Source: Clostridiales bacterium oral taxon 876 str. F0540 | GTDB lineage: Bacteria; Bacillota; Clostridia; Clostridiales; Clostridiaceae | Length of the DNA stretch: 64,000 bases | Assembly (NCBI GenBank): GCA_000466585.1 | Contig: KE993508.1 | Span: 124,692 to 188,691 of the forward strand | Direction of reading: 5' to 3' | Shown: positions 1-7,906 of the stretch, piece after piece | How positions within the stretch are numbered: the first letter of the stretch is position 1 | Layout of the letters: each line of letters starts with the position of its first letter | The notes under the pieces: generated by a model | Seen by the model: only the letters and a program-made list of their open reading frames with translations | The model's database searches: none | Told to the model about the DNA's origin: nothing | Position numbers and translations under genes: made by a program

Positions 1-1423
1 GACCGCTTGGATTTGAAAAATCATTAGGATCAAAACCTGGTCTTGAGGAAAGCGCAAGCACTGCGCCTGTATTTACATCTATAGCCACAGCTGCACCTCT
101 TGTTGCATTAACTGTATTAACATCCTTTTGTCTTCCTCTTTTTTGAAGGTCATTCATAACTTTATCTAAAGCAGTGTCAGTAGCATACTGCACATTTTTA
201 TCTATGGTAAGCTGTATCGTCTGCCCTGGGTAAGGCTCCCTTCTTCCAAGCTCTTCTATAACTCTTCCGTATCTATTAAGCTTAACTATGCTGCCGCCTT
301 TTGAGCCTTTAAGTCTATCTTCAAAAGCACCTTCTATTCCCTGAACGCCAATGTAGTCCGTATTAACATCATAACCTTTTTCTTCATACTTGCTGTCTGA
401 ACCAACCTTTGATATATAACCAAGAACAGCAGAACCTAGCTGACCGTAAGGATATGTTCTCATAGGCTGCATTGATATATCTACTCCTGGAAAATCATTG
501 AGCTTTTGATATATAATATCTGCGGTTTCTTTACTTATATTACTTGCTATTACAACAGGCTTATACCCTGAAAAGCTCTGCATCTTTAGAGCATCTTTTA
601 CGAGAATATATCTTCTTTCAAGCACTACCTGTTTTTCAGTTGTAAGCTTGGTTTTCTCAACATTACATTTTTCAATAAGCTGCTTTTTAAGATCATCTTT
701 TGCTTGCTTCTTTGAAGCCTTAGTATATTGACCAAGCAATTCCTTTATATTATCATCTACGGTAATTTTATACCTTTCCTGAAGCTTTGCTATCGTATCT
801 TCAGGGGATTTTTTATATTGACTTATAATACTCTCAAAAATATCCTCAGGGGATACCTTATATAAATCAACCAAATAATTAAAAGTTTTTTCTGGAGTAA
901 TCTCCAGCAGCTTGTTATTGATCTCATCTTCCTGATCATCTGTGAGCTTATCTTTTACCTTTGGAAAAAGATCGTTCTGAATTTTTTCATGAAGCCCTCT
1001 ATCTCTTTTAAATCTAATTTCAAGAGATTTTTTAGTATCTTCATCAGAGGCAGCAAACTGAAAACTGAATGGATTTACCTTAAGCTGAAAATCATCCTTC
1101 TGTATAGCTTTATTTTCATCTAATATTTTAAAAAGTCCATCCATTGTATCATAAAAACTGTTAAGACTATCCTCGGTTTCTGCAAAAGTAACATTATAGC
1201 TTTGTTTATTTGTTGCTAAAACTGTACCTGTATTATCTAGTATTTGACCTCTTGGTGCATTTTCTGCAATTTCAGTTACAGCTTTAGTATTAGCTTTATC
1301 CTTATATTCATCTGCTTTTACAACTTGAAGTATAGTAAGCCTAGATATAATCGCTGTAAAAATTAATATCATAATTATCAACAATGAAATATATCTATTA
1401 AATATTTTTTTCTTCTTTTTCAT
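1..1423 (-). CDS. mrdA: Penicillin-binding protein 2 (partial, C-terminus off window)
   Basis: This is a class B penicillin-binding protein, the peptidoglycan transpeptidase of the elongation machinery. Only about 474 N-terminal codons lie in the window, because the gene runs off the left edge. The start follows GAGGCG. A Lys-rich cytoplasmic tip is followed by one membrane helix (about residues 10-28) and then a dimerisation/pedestal region containing RGQILDNTGTVLA and YGQLGSAVLGYI. The last visible part, AVAIDVNTGAVLALSSRPGF, leads into the transpeptidase domain; the SxxK serine is outside the window. A long charged insertion (about residues 110-230) is typical of clostridial homologues. 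It lies directly downstream of mreD, the usual Mre/PBP2 arrangement. A SpoVD-like role is less likely given this context. Confidence 0.9.
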   Translation of the reverse strand, partial: MKKKKKIFNRYISLLIIMILIFTAIISRLTILQVVKADEYKDKANTKAVTEIAENAPRGQILDNTGTVLATNKQSYNVTFAETEDSLNSFYDTMDGLFKILDENKAIQKDDFQLKVNPFSFQFAASDEDTKKSLEIRFKRDRGLHEKIQNDLFPKVKDKLTDDQEDEINNKLLEITPEKTFNYLVDLYKVSPEDIFESIISQYKKSPEDTIAKLQERYKITVDDNIKELLGQYTKASKKQAKDDLKKQLIEKCNVEKTKLTTEKQVVLERRYILVKDALKMQSFSGYKPVVIASNISKETADIIYQKLNDFPGVDISMQPMRTYPYGQLGSAVLGYISKVGSDSKYEEKGYDVNTDYIGVQGIEGAFEDRLKGSKGGSIVKLNRYGRVIEELGRREPYPGQTIQLTIDKNVQYATDTALDKVMNDLQKRGRQKDVNTVNATRGAAVAIDVNTGAVLALSSRPGFDPNDFSNPSG

Positions 1424-1443
1424 GATTTCGCCTCACTTAATTG

Positions 1444-1944
1444 TTATTTGTCATAAAAGCTCCATTTTCTTTGCATAAACTCCTTCTGGCAAAGTTTATA
1501 TACTAGTCTGTAAACAAATATCGCAACAATCATGGAATAAACGCTGTTATATAATATGTTACTAAAAGGAGTAAATTCTTTTAATAAAAACAGCAGCGAA
1601 AATACAAGCACTCCCTTAATAAAGCATAAGACAAAGGATGCCGCTATCGGAATTAGACCTTTTTCTTTAAAAATACCAATACCTATAAATCCGGCTGCCA
1701 AACATATAAGCATGTTCGTAAATGCATTTATCCCAAATCCATTAAAAAAGTATAAGTCTTGAAGAACTCCTGAAAAAGCACCAAGCCACAGGCCTTCCCA
1801 CATACCATTAATAATGGAATATAAAATTATAAAAATCAGTAAAAGGCTTGGATAATATCCTCTTATTGCAAAAAAAGGAACAAGTGTGTTATCAGCAACA
1901 AGTAGCAGCACACACAATAAAAATAGAGTAAAAATTTTTTTCAT
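1444..1944 (-). CDS. mreD: Rod shape-determining protein MreD
   Basis: Small integral membrane protein of 166 residues with about five hydrophobic segments (near residues 3-20, 28-45, 52-66, 72-92, 97-120 and 130-150). This fits MreD, which links the MreB cytoskeleton to the lateral wall synthesis complex. The start follows TAAGGTGAG at good spacing. It sits 11 bases after mreC and 20 bases before the PBP2 gene in one minus-strand transcript. MreD is poorly conserved in sequence, so the call rests on size, topology and position between mreC and PBP2. Confidence 0.88.
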   Translation of the reverse strand: MKKIFTLFLLCVLLLVADNTLVPFFAIRGYYPSLLLIFIILYSIINGMWEGLWLGAFSGVLQDLYFFNGFGINAFTNMLICLAAGFIGIGIFKEKGLIPIAASFVLCFIKGVLVFSLLFLLKEFTPFSNILYNSVYSMIVAIFVYRLVYKLCQKEFMQRKWSFYDK

Positions 1945-1955
1945 ATTTTCTCACC

Positions 1956-2801
1956 TTAGTATTTTATATCTCTTATATCTTTAGGTATTATAACCAATAC
2001 CTGCTCTAACTTATTGAAATCAACATAAGGTTCAACAACTGCATTTTTCATAATCTTTCCTTTATCTTCTTCTACATCCACAACTTGTCCAATCCTAATT
2101 CCCTTTGGGTAAAGATTTCCATAGCCTGATGTCAGTATAACATCACCTTTTTTTATCGTAGAATCTTCAGGAAGATTATAAAGTTTAGCTAAAAGCTTGT
2201 TGTCAGCATCCTTATAGCCCTTTAGTATTCCGGTAGTTTCATTTGTACTTTCTACCATAGCACTAACTGCAATGTTTTCATTTGAAATGGATTGTACGAC
2301 AGACCAGTTGCTTGCTGTATAGGTTACTTGACCAACAAGTCCTTTTGCTGTAGCAACTACCATTCCTTTTCTCAAATTATCCTTAGTTCCTTTATCGATT
2401 ATATACCCATCTAAATAGTTTCCGCCACTTTTACCTATAATATTGCATCCGACGTAACTATACTCTGAATGCTGTTTTGCAAAATTAAGTGACTCTCTCA
2501 GCTCAGCATTTTCTTTAACTAGAGAATCTCTTTCTAATGCTTTTTGTTCTAATTCGTTATTTCTGGCTCTTAATTCTTCGTTTTCCTTTTTTACCTTTGA
2601 AAAATTAAATATGAAACTCAAGTTATCTTTAACTATACTTCCCGCACTGTAACTTAACCCTTGAACTGTATTCAATGCTGTTCCCGCACCATTTTCTACT
2701 ATAGATGCCTTTTCTCTCTTGACGCTTACACCAATTAAAATTAAAAAGCTAACTGACAGTACAATAATAGTTACTGCCAGTTTGTTCTTAAAAAATGTCA
2801 T
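1956..2801 (-). CDS. mreC: Rod shape-determining protein MreC
   Basis: Bitopic membrane protein of 281 residues: a short cytoplasmic tip, a helix at about residues 8-25, a coiled coil at about 65-105 rich in Glu, Lys and Leu, then a beta-rich extracellular part with conserved stretches such as VGCNIIGKSGG and GLVGQVTYT. MreC organises MreB, MreD and PBP2 during side-wall synthesis. The start lies 3 bases after the mreB stop and has no clear Shine-Dalgarno sequence, which suggests translational coupling to mreB. Length is usual for the family. Confidence 0.93.
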   Translation of the reverse strand: MTFFKNKLAVTIIVLSVSFLILIGVSVKREKASIVENGAGTALNTVQGLSYSAGSIVKDNLSFIFNFSKVKKENEELRARNNELEQKALERDSLVKENAELRESLNFAKQHSEYSYVGCNIIGKSGGNYLDGYIIDKGTKDNLRKGMVVATAKGLVGQVTYTASNWSVVQSISNENIAVSAMVESTNETTGILKGYKDADNKLLAKLYNLPEDSTIKKGDVILTSGYGNLYPKGIRIGQVVDVEEDKGKIMKNAVVEPYVDFNKLEQVLVIIPKDIRDIKY

Positions 2802-2804
2802 ATT

Positions 2805-3812
2805 CTATCTTTTTCTACTCACTTTATCTACATTATCAAGTGCTTTTCCGGCACCCAAAGCAACACAGTCAAGAGGTGATTCAGCAATGTGCACAGGCAT
2901 ATGAGTCTCATGATTTATAAGCTTATCTAAGCCTTTTAGAAGAGCTCCTCCTCCTGCAAGCATTATTCCTTTATCCATAATATCAGCAGCTAGTTCTGGC
3001 GGGGTTTTCTCAAGAGTAGTCTTGATAGCATCAATTATTGCAGACACAGGCTCTTTTAAAGCATCTCTTACTTCACCTTCAGTGATATCAACAATCTTTG
3101 GAAGACCAGTTATTAAATCTCTACCTTTAATCTGCATTGTGCCTTCATTTTCTGAAGGATAAGCTGAACCAAGTTCCATCTTGACAGCTTCTGCAGTTCT
3201 TTCTCCAATAGCTAAATTATATTCTCTTTTTATGTAGCTTATTATTGACTGGTCTAATTCATCTCCAGCAACCCTCAAAGACTTACTAGTTACAATCCCT
3301 CCAAGAGATATAACAGCAACTTCAGTAGTTCCTCCACCAATATCAACAATCATGCTTCCAGTTGGTTCATTTACAGGAAGTCCTGCACCAATAGCAGCAG
3401 CCATAGGCTCTTCCATTAGTAGAACCTCTCTAGCACCAGCCTGTTTTGTAGCTTCATCTATAGCTCTTTTTTCAACTTCAGTTACTCCAGAAGGAAAACA
3501 TACAACTATTCTTGGGCTTGTAAAAGCACTCTTAGGACTAATTTTTTCTATAAACTTTTTCATCATTGTTTGAGTAACATCAAAATCAGCTATAACCCCA
3601 TCCTTAAGTGGTCTTATAGCAACAATATTTCCAGGTGTTCTTCCAATCATCTGCTTAGCTTCAAGACCAACTGCGAGAACTTTTTTAGTATCGCAATTTA
3701 TAGCCACAACAGAAGGCTCTCTAAGCAAAATTCCTTTTCCTCTCACATATATTAAGGTGTTTGCAGTTCCTAAATCTATTCCCATGTCCTTAGACATTCC
3801 AAATAATCCCAT
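2805..3812 (-). CDS. mreB: Rod shape-determining protein MreB
   Basis: Actin-like ATPase of 335 residues that forms membrane-bound filaments directing elongation. The actin-fold motifs are visible: phosphate 1 (DLGTANTLIYVRGKGI, from about residue 13), phosphate 2 (DIGGGTTEVAVISLGG, about 157) and the adenosine motif (MLAGGGALLKGLDKL, about 285). The N-terminal MGLFGMSKDMG is the usual short amphipathic start. The start follows AGGAGATAT. It leads the mreBCD-PBP2 run; radC lies immediately upstream on the same strand, 20 bases away. Confidence 0.97.
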   Translation of the reverse strand: MGLFGMSKDMGIDLGTANTLIYVRGKGILLREPSVVAINCDTKKVLAVGLEAKQMIGRTPGNIVAIRPLKDGVIADFDVTQTMMKKFIEKISPKSAFTSPRIVVCFPSGVTEVEKRAIDEATKQAGAREVLLMEEPMAAAIGAGLPVNEPTGSMIVDIGGGTTEVAVISLGGIVTSKSLRVAGDELDQSIISYIKREYNLAIGERTAEAVKMELGSAYPSENEGTMQIKGRDLITGLPKIVDITEGEVRDALKEPVSAIIDAIKTTLEKTPPELAADIMDKGIMLAGGGALLKGLDKLINHETHMPVHIAESPLDCVALGAGKALDNVDKVSRKR

Positions 3813-3832
3813 TCAAATATCTCCTTCCAATT

Positions 3833-4519
3833 TTATAATATACCTTTTTCTTTCAAGCTTATATAGTTTCCATTTCCAATTATAATGTGATCTAAAAGTT
3901 CAATTCCTAGCAACCTACCGCTTTCCTTAATCCTTTGCGTAAGGCTTATATCCTCATTGCTCGGTGAAGGATCGCCGGAAGGATGATTATGGCTTATTAT
4001 AATTGAAGCACTGCTTTTTTTAATAGCTTCACAAAATACTTCTCTAGGATGTACTATTGAAGAATTTAAACTTCCAACCGAAACAGTTTTAACAGTTATC
4101 ACAATATTTTTAGTGTTTAACATGATTACTTTTAAATGCTCCTGTTTTAAATATCTCATATCCTCCATTAGTAGTTCTGCAGCATCTTTAGGCTGAGTAA
4201 TCTTATATTCTTCACCTGATCTAAAGGTTCTGAATCTCTTTGATATTTCAGCTAATGCCATGAGTTGTGCTGCCTTAGCAGCTCCTATACCTTTTAAACT
4301 CAAAAATTCATGAGCATCCGAAGATAGAAGTCCATTAAGTCCTCCGGTTTCTTTTAATACTCTATTGCTTAAATTTAGTATATCTTCACTTAAGCTGCCT
4401 GTTCTTAATATTACGGCAATAAGCTCACCGTTTGATAGAGTTTCAGCACCATACTTTAAAAGTTTCTCCCTCGGTCTTTCATTTTCAGGTAAATCCATAA
4501 TTTTAAGTGTCTTTTCCAT
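3833..4519 (-). CDS. radC: RadC family protein (JAMM/MPN domain)
   Basis: 228 residues. An N-terminal helix-hairpin-helix region (GLNGLLSSDAHEFLSLKGIG, about residues 55-75) precedes an MPN/JAB metal-binding domain with HNHPSGDPSPSNED near residue 175, the zinc-ligand signature. RadC was once called a DNA repair protein, but its biochemical role is unsettled. Its position between maf and mreB is a conserved Firmicute arrangement. The start follows AAAGGAG. The gap to maf is 12 bases, so the genes are probably cotranscribed. Confidence 0.95.
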   Translation of the reverse strand: MEKTLKIMDLPENERPREKLLKYGAETLSNGELIAVILRTGSLSEDILNLSNRVLKETGGLNGLLSSDAHEFLSLKGIGAAKAAQLMALAEISKRFRTFRSGEEYKITQPKDAAELLMEDMRYLKQEHLKVIMLNTKNIVITVKTVSVGSLNSSIVHPREVFCEAIKKSSASIIISHNHPSGDPSPSNEDISLTQRIKESGRLLGIELLDHIIIGNGNYISLKEKGIL

Positions 4520-4531
4520 ACCTTAACTCCT

Positions 4532-5107
4532 TTATAGATTTACCCCCATCTCCCTAAGCATATTGTAAAGTTTATTTAAAGGAAGCCCTACAACATTATA
4601 ATAGCAACCAATTATTTTTTCAACAAAAATACCGCCATATCCTTGAATTCCATAAGCACCAGCCTTATCCATAGGCTCGTTTGTTTCTATGTATTCATTA
4701 ATTTGGCTTGAAGATATCTCTGAAAAATAAACTTCTGTGCATACATAATCTGTTTTTATCTCATTTGTAGCTGTATTCTTGACAGCAATACCTGAGTAAA
4801 CCTTATGTGAAGTTCCACTTAAGCTCTGAAGCATTTTGTATGCATCTTTTTCATCCTTGGGTTTCCCTAGTATCTCACCATTATGATAAACTATAGTATC
4901 ACAACCTATGATGACGCAATCATCGATCACATTTTTTGACACCGCATTTATTTTTCCTAGTGCTAGTTCTTTTACATATTCCCCACAGTGGCCTTGAAAG
5001 TTTATGGATGTTTCATCAAAATCGCTTACAATAATTTTAAATTCGTTTATAATTCTGCCTAAAAGTTCTTTTCTTCTCTCTGAAGCTGAAGCTAAAATAA
5101 ACTTCAT
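4532..5107 (-). CDS. maf: Maf nucleotide pyrophosphatase
   Basis: 191 residues, the normal Maf length. It opens with ILASASERRKELL, the substrate-binding signature, and has GCDTIVYHNGEILGKPKD (about residue 68), which includes the catalytic Asp and Lys region. Maf/YhdE proteins hydrolyse non-canonical or canonical nucleoside triphosphates such as dTTP/UTP to monophosphates, and overproduction blocks septation. It lies upstream of radC-mreB on the same strand. The start follows AGGAAG. Confidence 0.95.
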   Translation of the reverse strand: MKFILASASERRKELLGRIINEFKIIVSDFDETSINFQGHCGEYVKELALGKINAVSKNVIDDCVIIGCDTIVYHNGEILGKPKDEKDAYKMLQSLSGTSHKVYSGIAVKNTATNEIKTDYVCTEVYFSEISSSQINEYIETNEPMDKAGAYGIQGYGGIFVEKIIGCYYNVVGLPLNKLYNMLREMGVNL

Positions 5108-5125
5108 TATACCACTTCCTATATA

Positions 5126-5386
5126 TTAAAATTTCCTATATAGTATTATTGCCACAATTATGCCAATTATAGACATCAAATTAATATTAAAATTAATTGC
5201 AAAAGAAAGGCTGATTACTTTTAAGTCCAAAAATAATGGTTTATTCATGCCTATAGAGTAAACACTCTTTAGAAATGAAAGCATTTTTATATTTGAACCT
5301 AACAAGTCTCCAATCAAACTCCCGCAAATAGAACCTAAAAGCACAATAAAAACAAAAAAAGCAGAACCTTTATTCGAACCTTTCAA
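5126..5386 (-). CDS. Small membrane protein, DUF4321 type
   Basis: 86 residues with two hydrophobic segments (about 9-28 and 66-84) separated by a polar stretch containing LGSNIKMLSFLKSVYSIG. This matches the small DUF4321 membrane proteins found before maf-radC-mreB in clostridia. The likely start is TTG at 5386, preceded by GGTGGGG with normal spacing; no ATG fits better. The function is unknown. Position suggests it is the first gene of the maf-radC-mre transcript. Confidence 0.72.
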   Translation of the reverse strand: MKGSNKGSAFFVFIVLLGSICGSLIGDLLGSNIKMLSFLKSVYSIGMNKPLFLDLKVISLSFAINFNINLMSIIGIIVAIILYRKF

Positions 5387-5524
5387 TGATTATCCCCACC
5401 TTGATTGTATATCGTTTATAGTTTAACATTTAATAAATGCATAAACAAGTAATTCGCAAATAATTTAAGAATTATTTAGAAATTTGGCTTTTCATGACAT
5501 TCTATTTATTAAAATGACAAAAAA

Positions 5525-5543
5525 GCACCTCTGCATGAGGTGC
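5525..5543 (-). terminator. Rho-independent terminator after the SPOR-protein gene
   Basis: A 7-bp stem GCACCTC/GAGGTGC with a 5-base loop lies 7 bases after the stop of the 5550-6260 gene. On the minus strand it is followed by a run of T. Confidence 0.85.
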
Positions 5544-5549
5544 ATAATA

Positions 5550-6260
5550 TTATTTATTATTTATTTTTTTAAGTATATTATAGATATATACATAGCATTC
5601 AGAAACCTTATCCCTTGTAATTTCTTTAGGAAGACTATTAACATGCTGCTTTAATTCTTTTAATATATTTATATTTTTGCTGTTTTGATCCGCCTCTTTT
5701 ACTTCAGTTGAACACCATTTCTTCAATTCTTCTGTAGGTATTGATTTCACATTATTATCACTAAGCTTTGTCAAAATAGTGAGTTCTGCATCTATAACAG
5801 CAGAAATTTCTTCATCACAGGGATTTGAGGCTGTATTTATTTCAAAAATCATCTTAGAGTTATCAATACCTTTATCAGTTAAAGTCTTTATTGCTTTTAA
5901 CCCTTCGTCTTCATTATATATTCCAAGGAATATTCTTGTGCCCTTCTGATCTTCATTAATGGTAAATGGATTTCCATATGGCACCAGCTTATTTTTTCCA
6001 GGTTCTAAATATTCCTGTTTTTGAAATAATCCATGTTGTACAGCTATATATTTAACAACAGCCTTTTCATTAGTTTTAGAAACCTGTACAGCGCCAGAAC
6101 TTGGCTTTGGCGACGGTTCATTCATAGCAGTATTCTTAAACAGCAAATTAAAGACCGCTGTTCCAATAATAAATGCAAAAATAACAGTTGAAAGCATAAC
6201 AATAATAAAACTAAGATTTCCATTCTTTTTTCTCTTCATATCATATCTTGTGTACTTCAT
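5550..6260 (-). CDS. Membrane-anchored SPOR-domain-like protein
   Basis: 236 residues: a basic N-terminus, one membrane helix (about 17-39), a Pro/Ser linker, then an extracytoplasmic region. Residues about 65-145 (KYIAVQHGLFQKQEY ... GTRIFLGIYNEDEGLKAIKTL) have the beta-alpha-beta repeat pattern of SPOR domains, which bind denuded glycan strands at division sites. The C-terminal third is helical and carries isolated Cys residues. The start follows GGGAGG. It is monocistronic, ending in a strong hairpin. Clostridial genomes carry such proteins near maf/radC; the exact role here is unknown. Confidence 0.7.
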   Translation of the reverse strand: MKYTRYDMKRKKNGNLSFIIVMLSTVIFAFIIGTAVFNLLFKNTAMNEPSPKPSSGAVQVSKTNEKAVVKYIAVQHGLFQKQEYLEPGKNKLVPYGNPFTINEDQKGTRIFLGIYNEDEGLKAIKTLTDKGIDNSKMIFEINTASNPCDEEISAVIDAELTILTKLSDNNVKSIPTEELKKWCSTEVKEADQNSKNINILKELKQHVNSLPKEITRDKVSECYVYIYNILKKINNK

Positions 6261-6361
6261 TTTCTACCTCCCAAAATATAAAAAATTAGCACTCTTATTT
6301 CATGTACAAGCTTATTCTCTATATTATTATTAAATGAGATAGAAATTTATGATAAAAAAAA

Positions 6362-6380
6362 CTCGGCAAAACCTGCCGAG
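6362..6380 (-). terminator. Rho-independent terminator after the NlpC/P60 gene
   Basis: A perfect stem CTCGGCA/TGCCGAG with a 5-base loop is followed on the minus strand by eight T. It lies 10 bases past the stop codon. Confidence 0.92.
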
Positions 6381-6389
6381 AACAACCAT

Positions 6390-7031
6390 TTATTTTAGTA
6401 CTCTTCTTGCACCTGCATAATGCGATGCATAATATCCTTCTGATAAACTGCTTACAATTACTCCTGTTCTGGAGTTTGCAGCATGTATAAAGTTTCCATT
6501 TCCAATGTAAATACCAACATGTGAAATTGATCCATAAGTATTAAAAAATACTAAATCACCTTGAGAAAGACCGCCTTTACCTACTGACTGACCACTACCA
6601 AACTGACTGCCGGTATAATGATCAAGACCAACGCCGAAAGCTCTATAGACGTATGAAGTAAAGCCTGAACAGTCAAATGCGTTTGGACCTGAAGCTCCCC
6701 ATATGTATGGTCTACCTAAAAACTTGTATGCATAGGAAACTACACTACTGCTGCCTGATGGAGCTGAAGGACCAGCTTGACCTAATCCGCTTCCTCCTCT
6801 ATTTATGGTTGTTTTCTTAGATGTGTTGGTTTTTTGATTATCTTTTGGTACATTTCTCTCTGGAACCTTTATAACCTTGTCCGAATTTAAATCGACTGAA
6901 CGGACAACCACACTTGGTTGATCTTTAATGGCTGCATCTGCCTTGACCTCATAAGAATTGATTTTAGCAGTAATGCCAAGAGCCACTAGAGTAACACCAA
7001 AAATGAATGGCTTTGATTTAGAGAATTTCAT
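6390..7031 (-). CDS. Secreted NlpC/P60 (C40) peptidoglycan endopeptidase
   Basis: 213 residues. An N-terminal membrane/signal segment (about 5-25) and a low-complexity linker rich in Lys, Asn, Ser and Gly (70-95) precede a C-terminal NlpC/P60 domain. The catalytic Cys lies in NAFDCSGFTSYVYRAFG (about residue 121) and the His in ISHVGIYIGNGNFIHAA (about 170-185). The enzyme should cleave D-Glu-diamino acid bonds in wall peptides. The gene stands alone between a c-di-AMP riboswitch (7045-7152) and a strong terminator. C-di-AMP control of wall hydrolases is well established, so high c-di-AMP probably turns this gene off. Confidence 0.92.
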   Translation of the reverse strand: MKFSKSKPFIFGVTLVALGITAKINSYEVKADAAIKDQPSVVVRSVDLNSDKVIKVPERNVPKDNQKTNTSKKTTINRGGSGLGQAGPSAPSGSSSVVSYAYKFLGRPYIWGASGPNAFDCSGFTSYVYRAFGVGLDHYTGSQFGSGQSVGKGGLSQGDLVFFNTYGSISHVGIYIGNGNFIHAANSRTGVIVSSLSEGYYASHYAGARRVLK

Positions 7032-7044
7032 TAGTTCATCCCCC

Positions 7045-7152
7045 CTTCTTGCTTCCGGAGTTAGCTGACGGGTTCGGGTGAAGGTTCCCTACTGATAAAA
7101 CAGATTAACCCCAACATTTTGGTTCCTCCGTACCTATAAAAGGATTCAGCAT
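7045..7152 (-). promoter_or_regulatory. c-di-AMP riboswitch (ydaO/yuaA class)
   Basis: Read on the minus strand, the leader contains the conserved blocks of the ydaO/yuaA aptamer in order: GCTGAATCC, GGAGGAACCAAAA, GGGGTTAATC, TAGGGAACCTTC, ACCCGAACCCGTCAGCTAA. It ends about 15 bases before the start codon of the NlpC/P60 gene. The class is an OFF switch for wall hydrolases and osmolyte or potassium genes. No separate terminator hairpin is evident between aptamer and start, so the control step is not visible. Confidence 0.93.
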
Positions 7153-7158
7153 AAGTTT

Positions 7159-7188
7159 ATTATAGTTTATCATTACTTTAGCTGTCAA
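7159..7188 (-). promoter_or_regulatory. Sigma-A promoter of the c-di-AMP riboswitch leader
   Basis: TTGACA (7183-7188) and TATAAT (7159-7164) are separated by 18 bases on the minus strand. The predicted transcript start lies just upstream of the aptamer. Confidence 0.85.
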
Positions 7189-7258
7189 TGGTATTTAATG
7201 ATATTTTGATTAATGCATCCAGTTTTTGGTATAACATTTTAACTTTTTCATTTTATTT

Positions 7259-7768
7259 TTATGAGTTTTTTAAAATAATCATATCTAGCTCTTCATCATT
7301 AATATTAAAATACCCCTTAGAGACACGACTGATTAGAAATTTATTCTTATTCCAGAATTTAAGGATCCTTAAGTCCTTTTCACAGACACCGGTATAAAAA
7401 TCATATATCCCAAGTTCATTCATAAAGTAGTCTTTAACACTTTTTATTATATTACTTCCTAATCCAAACTCCCTAAGCTTATCATCCAGCATAAAATACC
7501 AAAACCAGACTTCATTATTAGTTTTAAATTCTATCCTGCCTTTTAAGACTCCAATTAGCTTCTCATCTTTTATTATCTTCAAAAAAAACTCACTTTCACT
7601 TACATAATATTCTAAAAACCTTTCATAAATTTCTTTAAGCCCTAAAGGTTTCTCATTTTCTATATTACTGCTGTTTTGCTCATTAATCCATTTTTGTATA
7701 ATAACAATATCTTCTCTTTCAATACTTGAAATGCTAATGTCATCCAAATCTATATTTATATCAAACAT
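7259..7768 (-). CDS. GNAT-family N-acetyltransferase
   Basis: 169 residues from the ATG at 7768. That start is preceded by AGAGGTGAA; the upstream ATG at 7786 contains the ribosome binding site within its coding sequence and is unlikely. The GNAT fold shows in FLKIIKDEKLIGVLKGRI (beta strands), WYFMLDDKLREFGLGSNIIKSV (the acetyl-CoA-binding pyrophosphate loop, degenerate relative to Q/RxxGxG/A) and FYTGVCEKDLRILKFWNKNKF (the alpha4/beta5 region). The substrate cannot be told. It is monocistronic and divergent from pepA. Confidence 0.8.
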   Translation of the reverse strand: MFDINIDLDDISISSIEREDIVIIQKWINEQNSSNIENEKPLGLKEIYERFLEYYVSESEFFLKIIKDEKLIGVLKGRIEFKTNNEVWFWYFMLDDKLREFGLGSNIIKSVKDYFMNELGIYDFYTGVCEKDLRILKFWNKNKFLISRVSKGYFNINDEELDMIILKNS

Positions 7769-7906
7769 AAATTCACCTCTTGACATAAATAATTCTACAT
7801 TAGCAGATAAAATCCTTTTAAATGAATTTTTTTTATAATTAATTAATATAATTTTCAGGTAAACATTTTATAAGAATTATGTTATTATTTATTTGGGGGT
7901 GTATAT

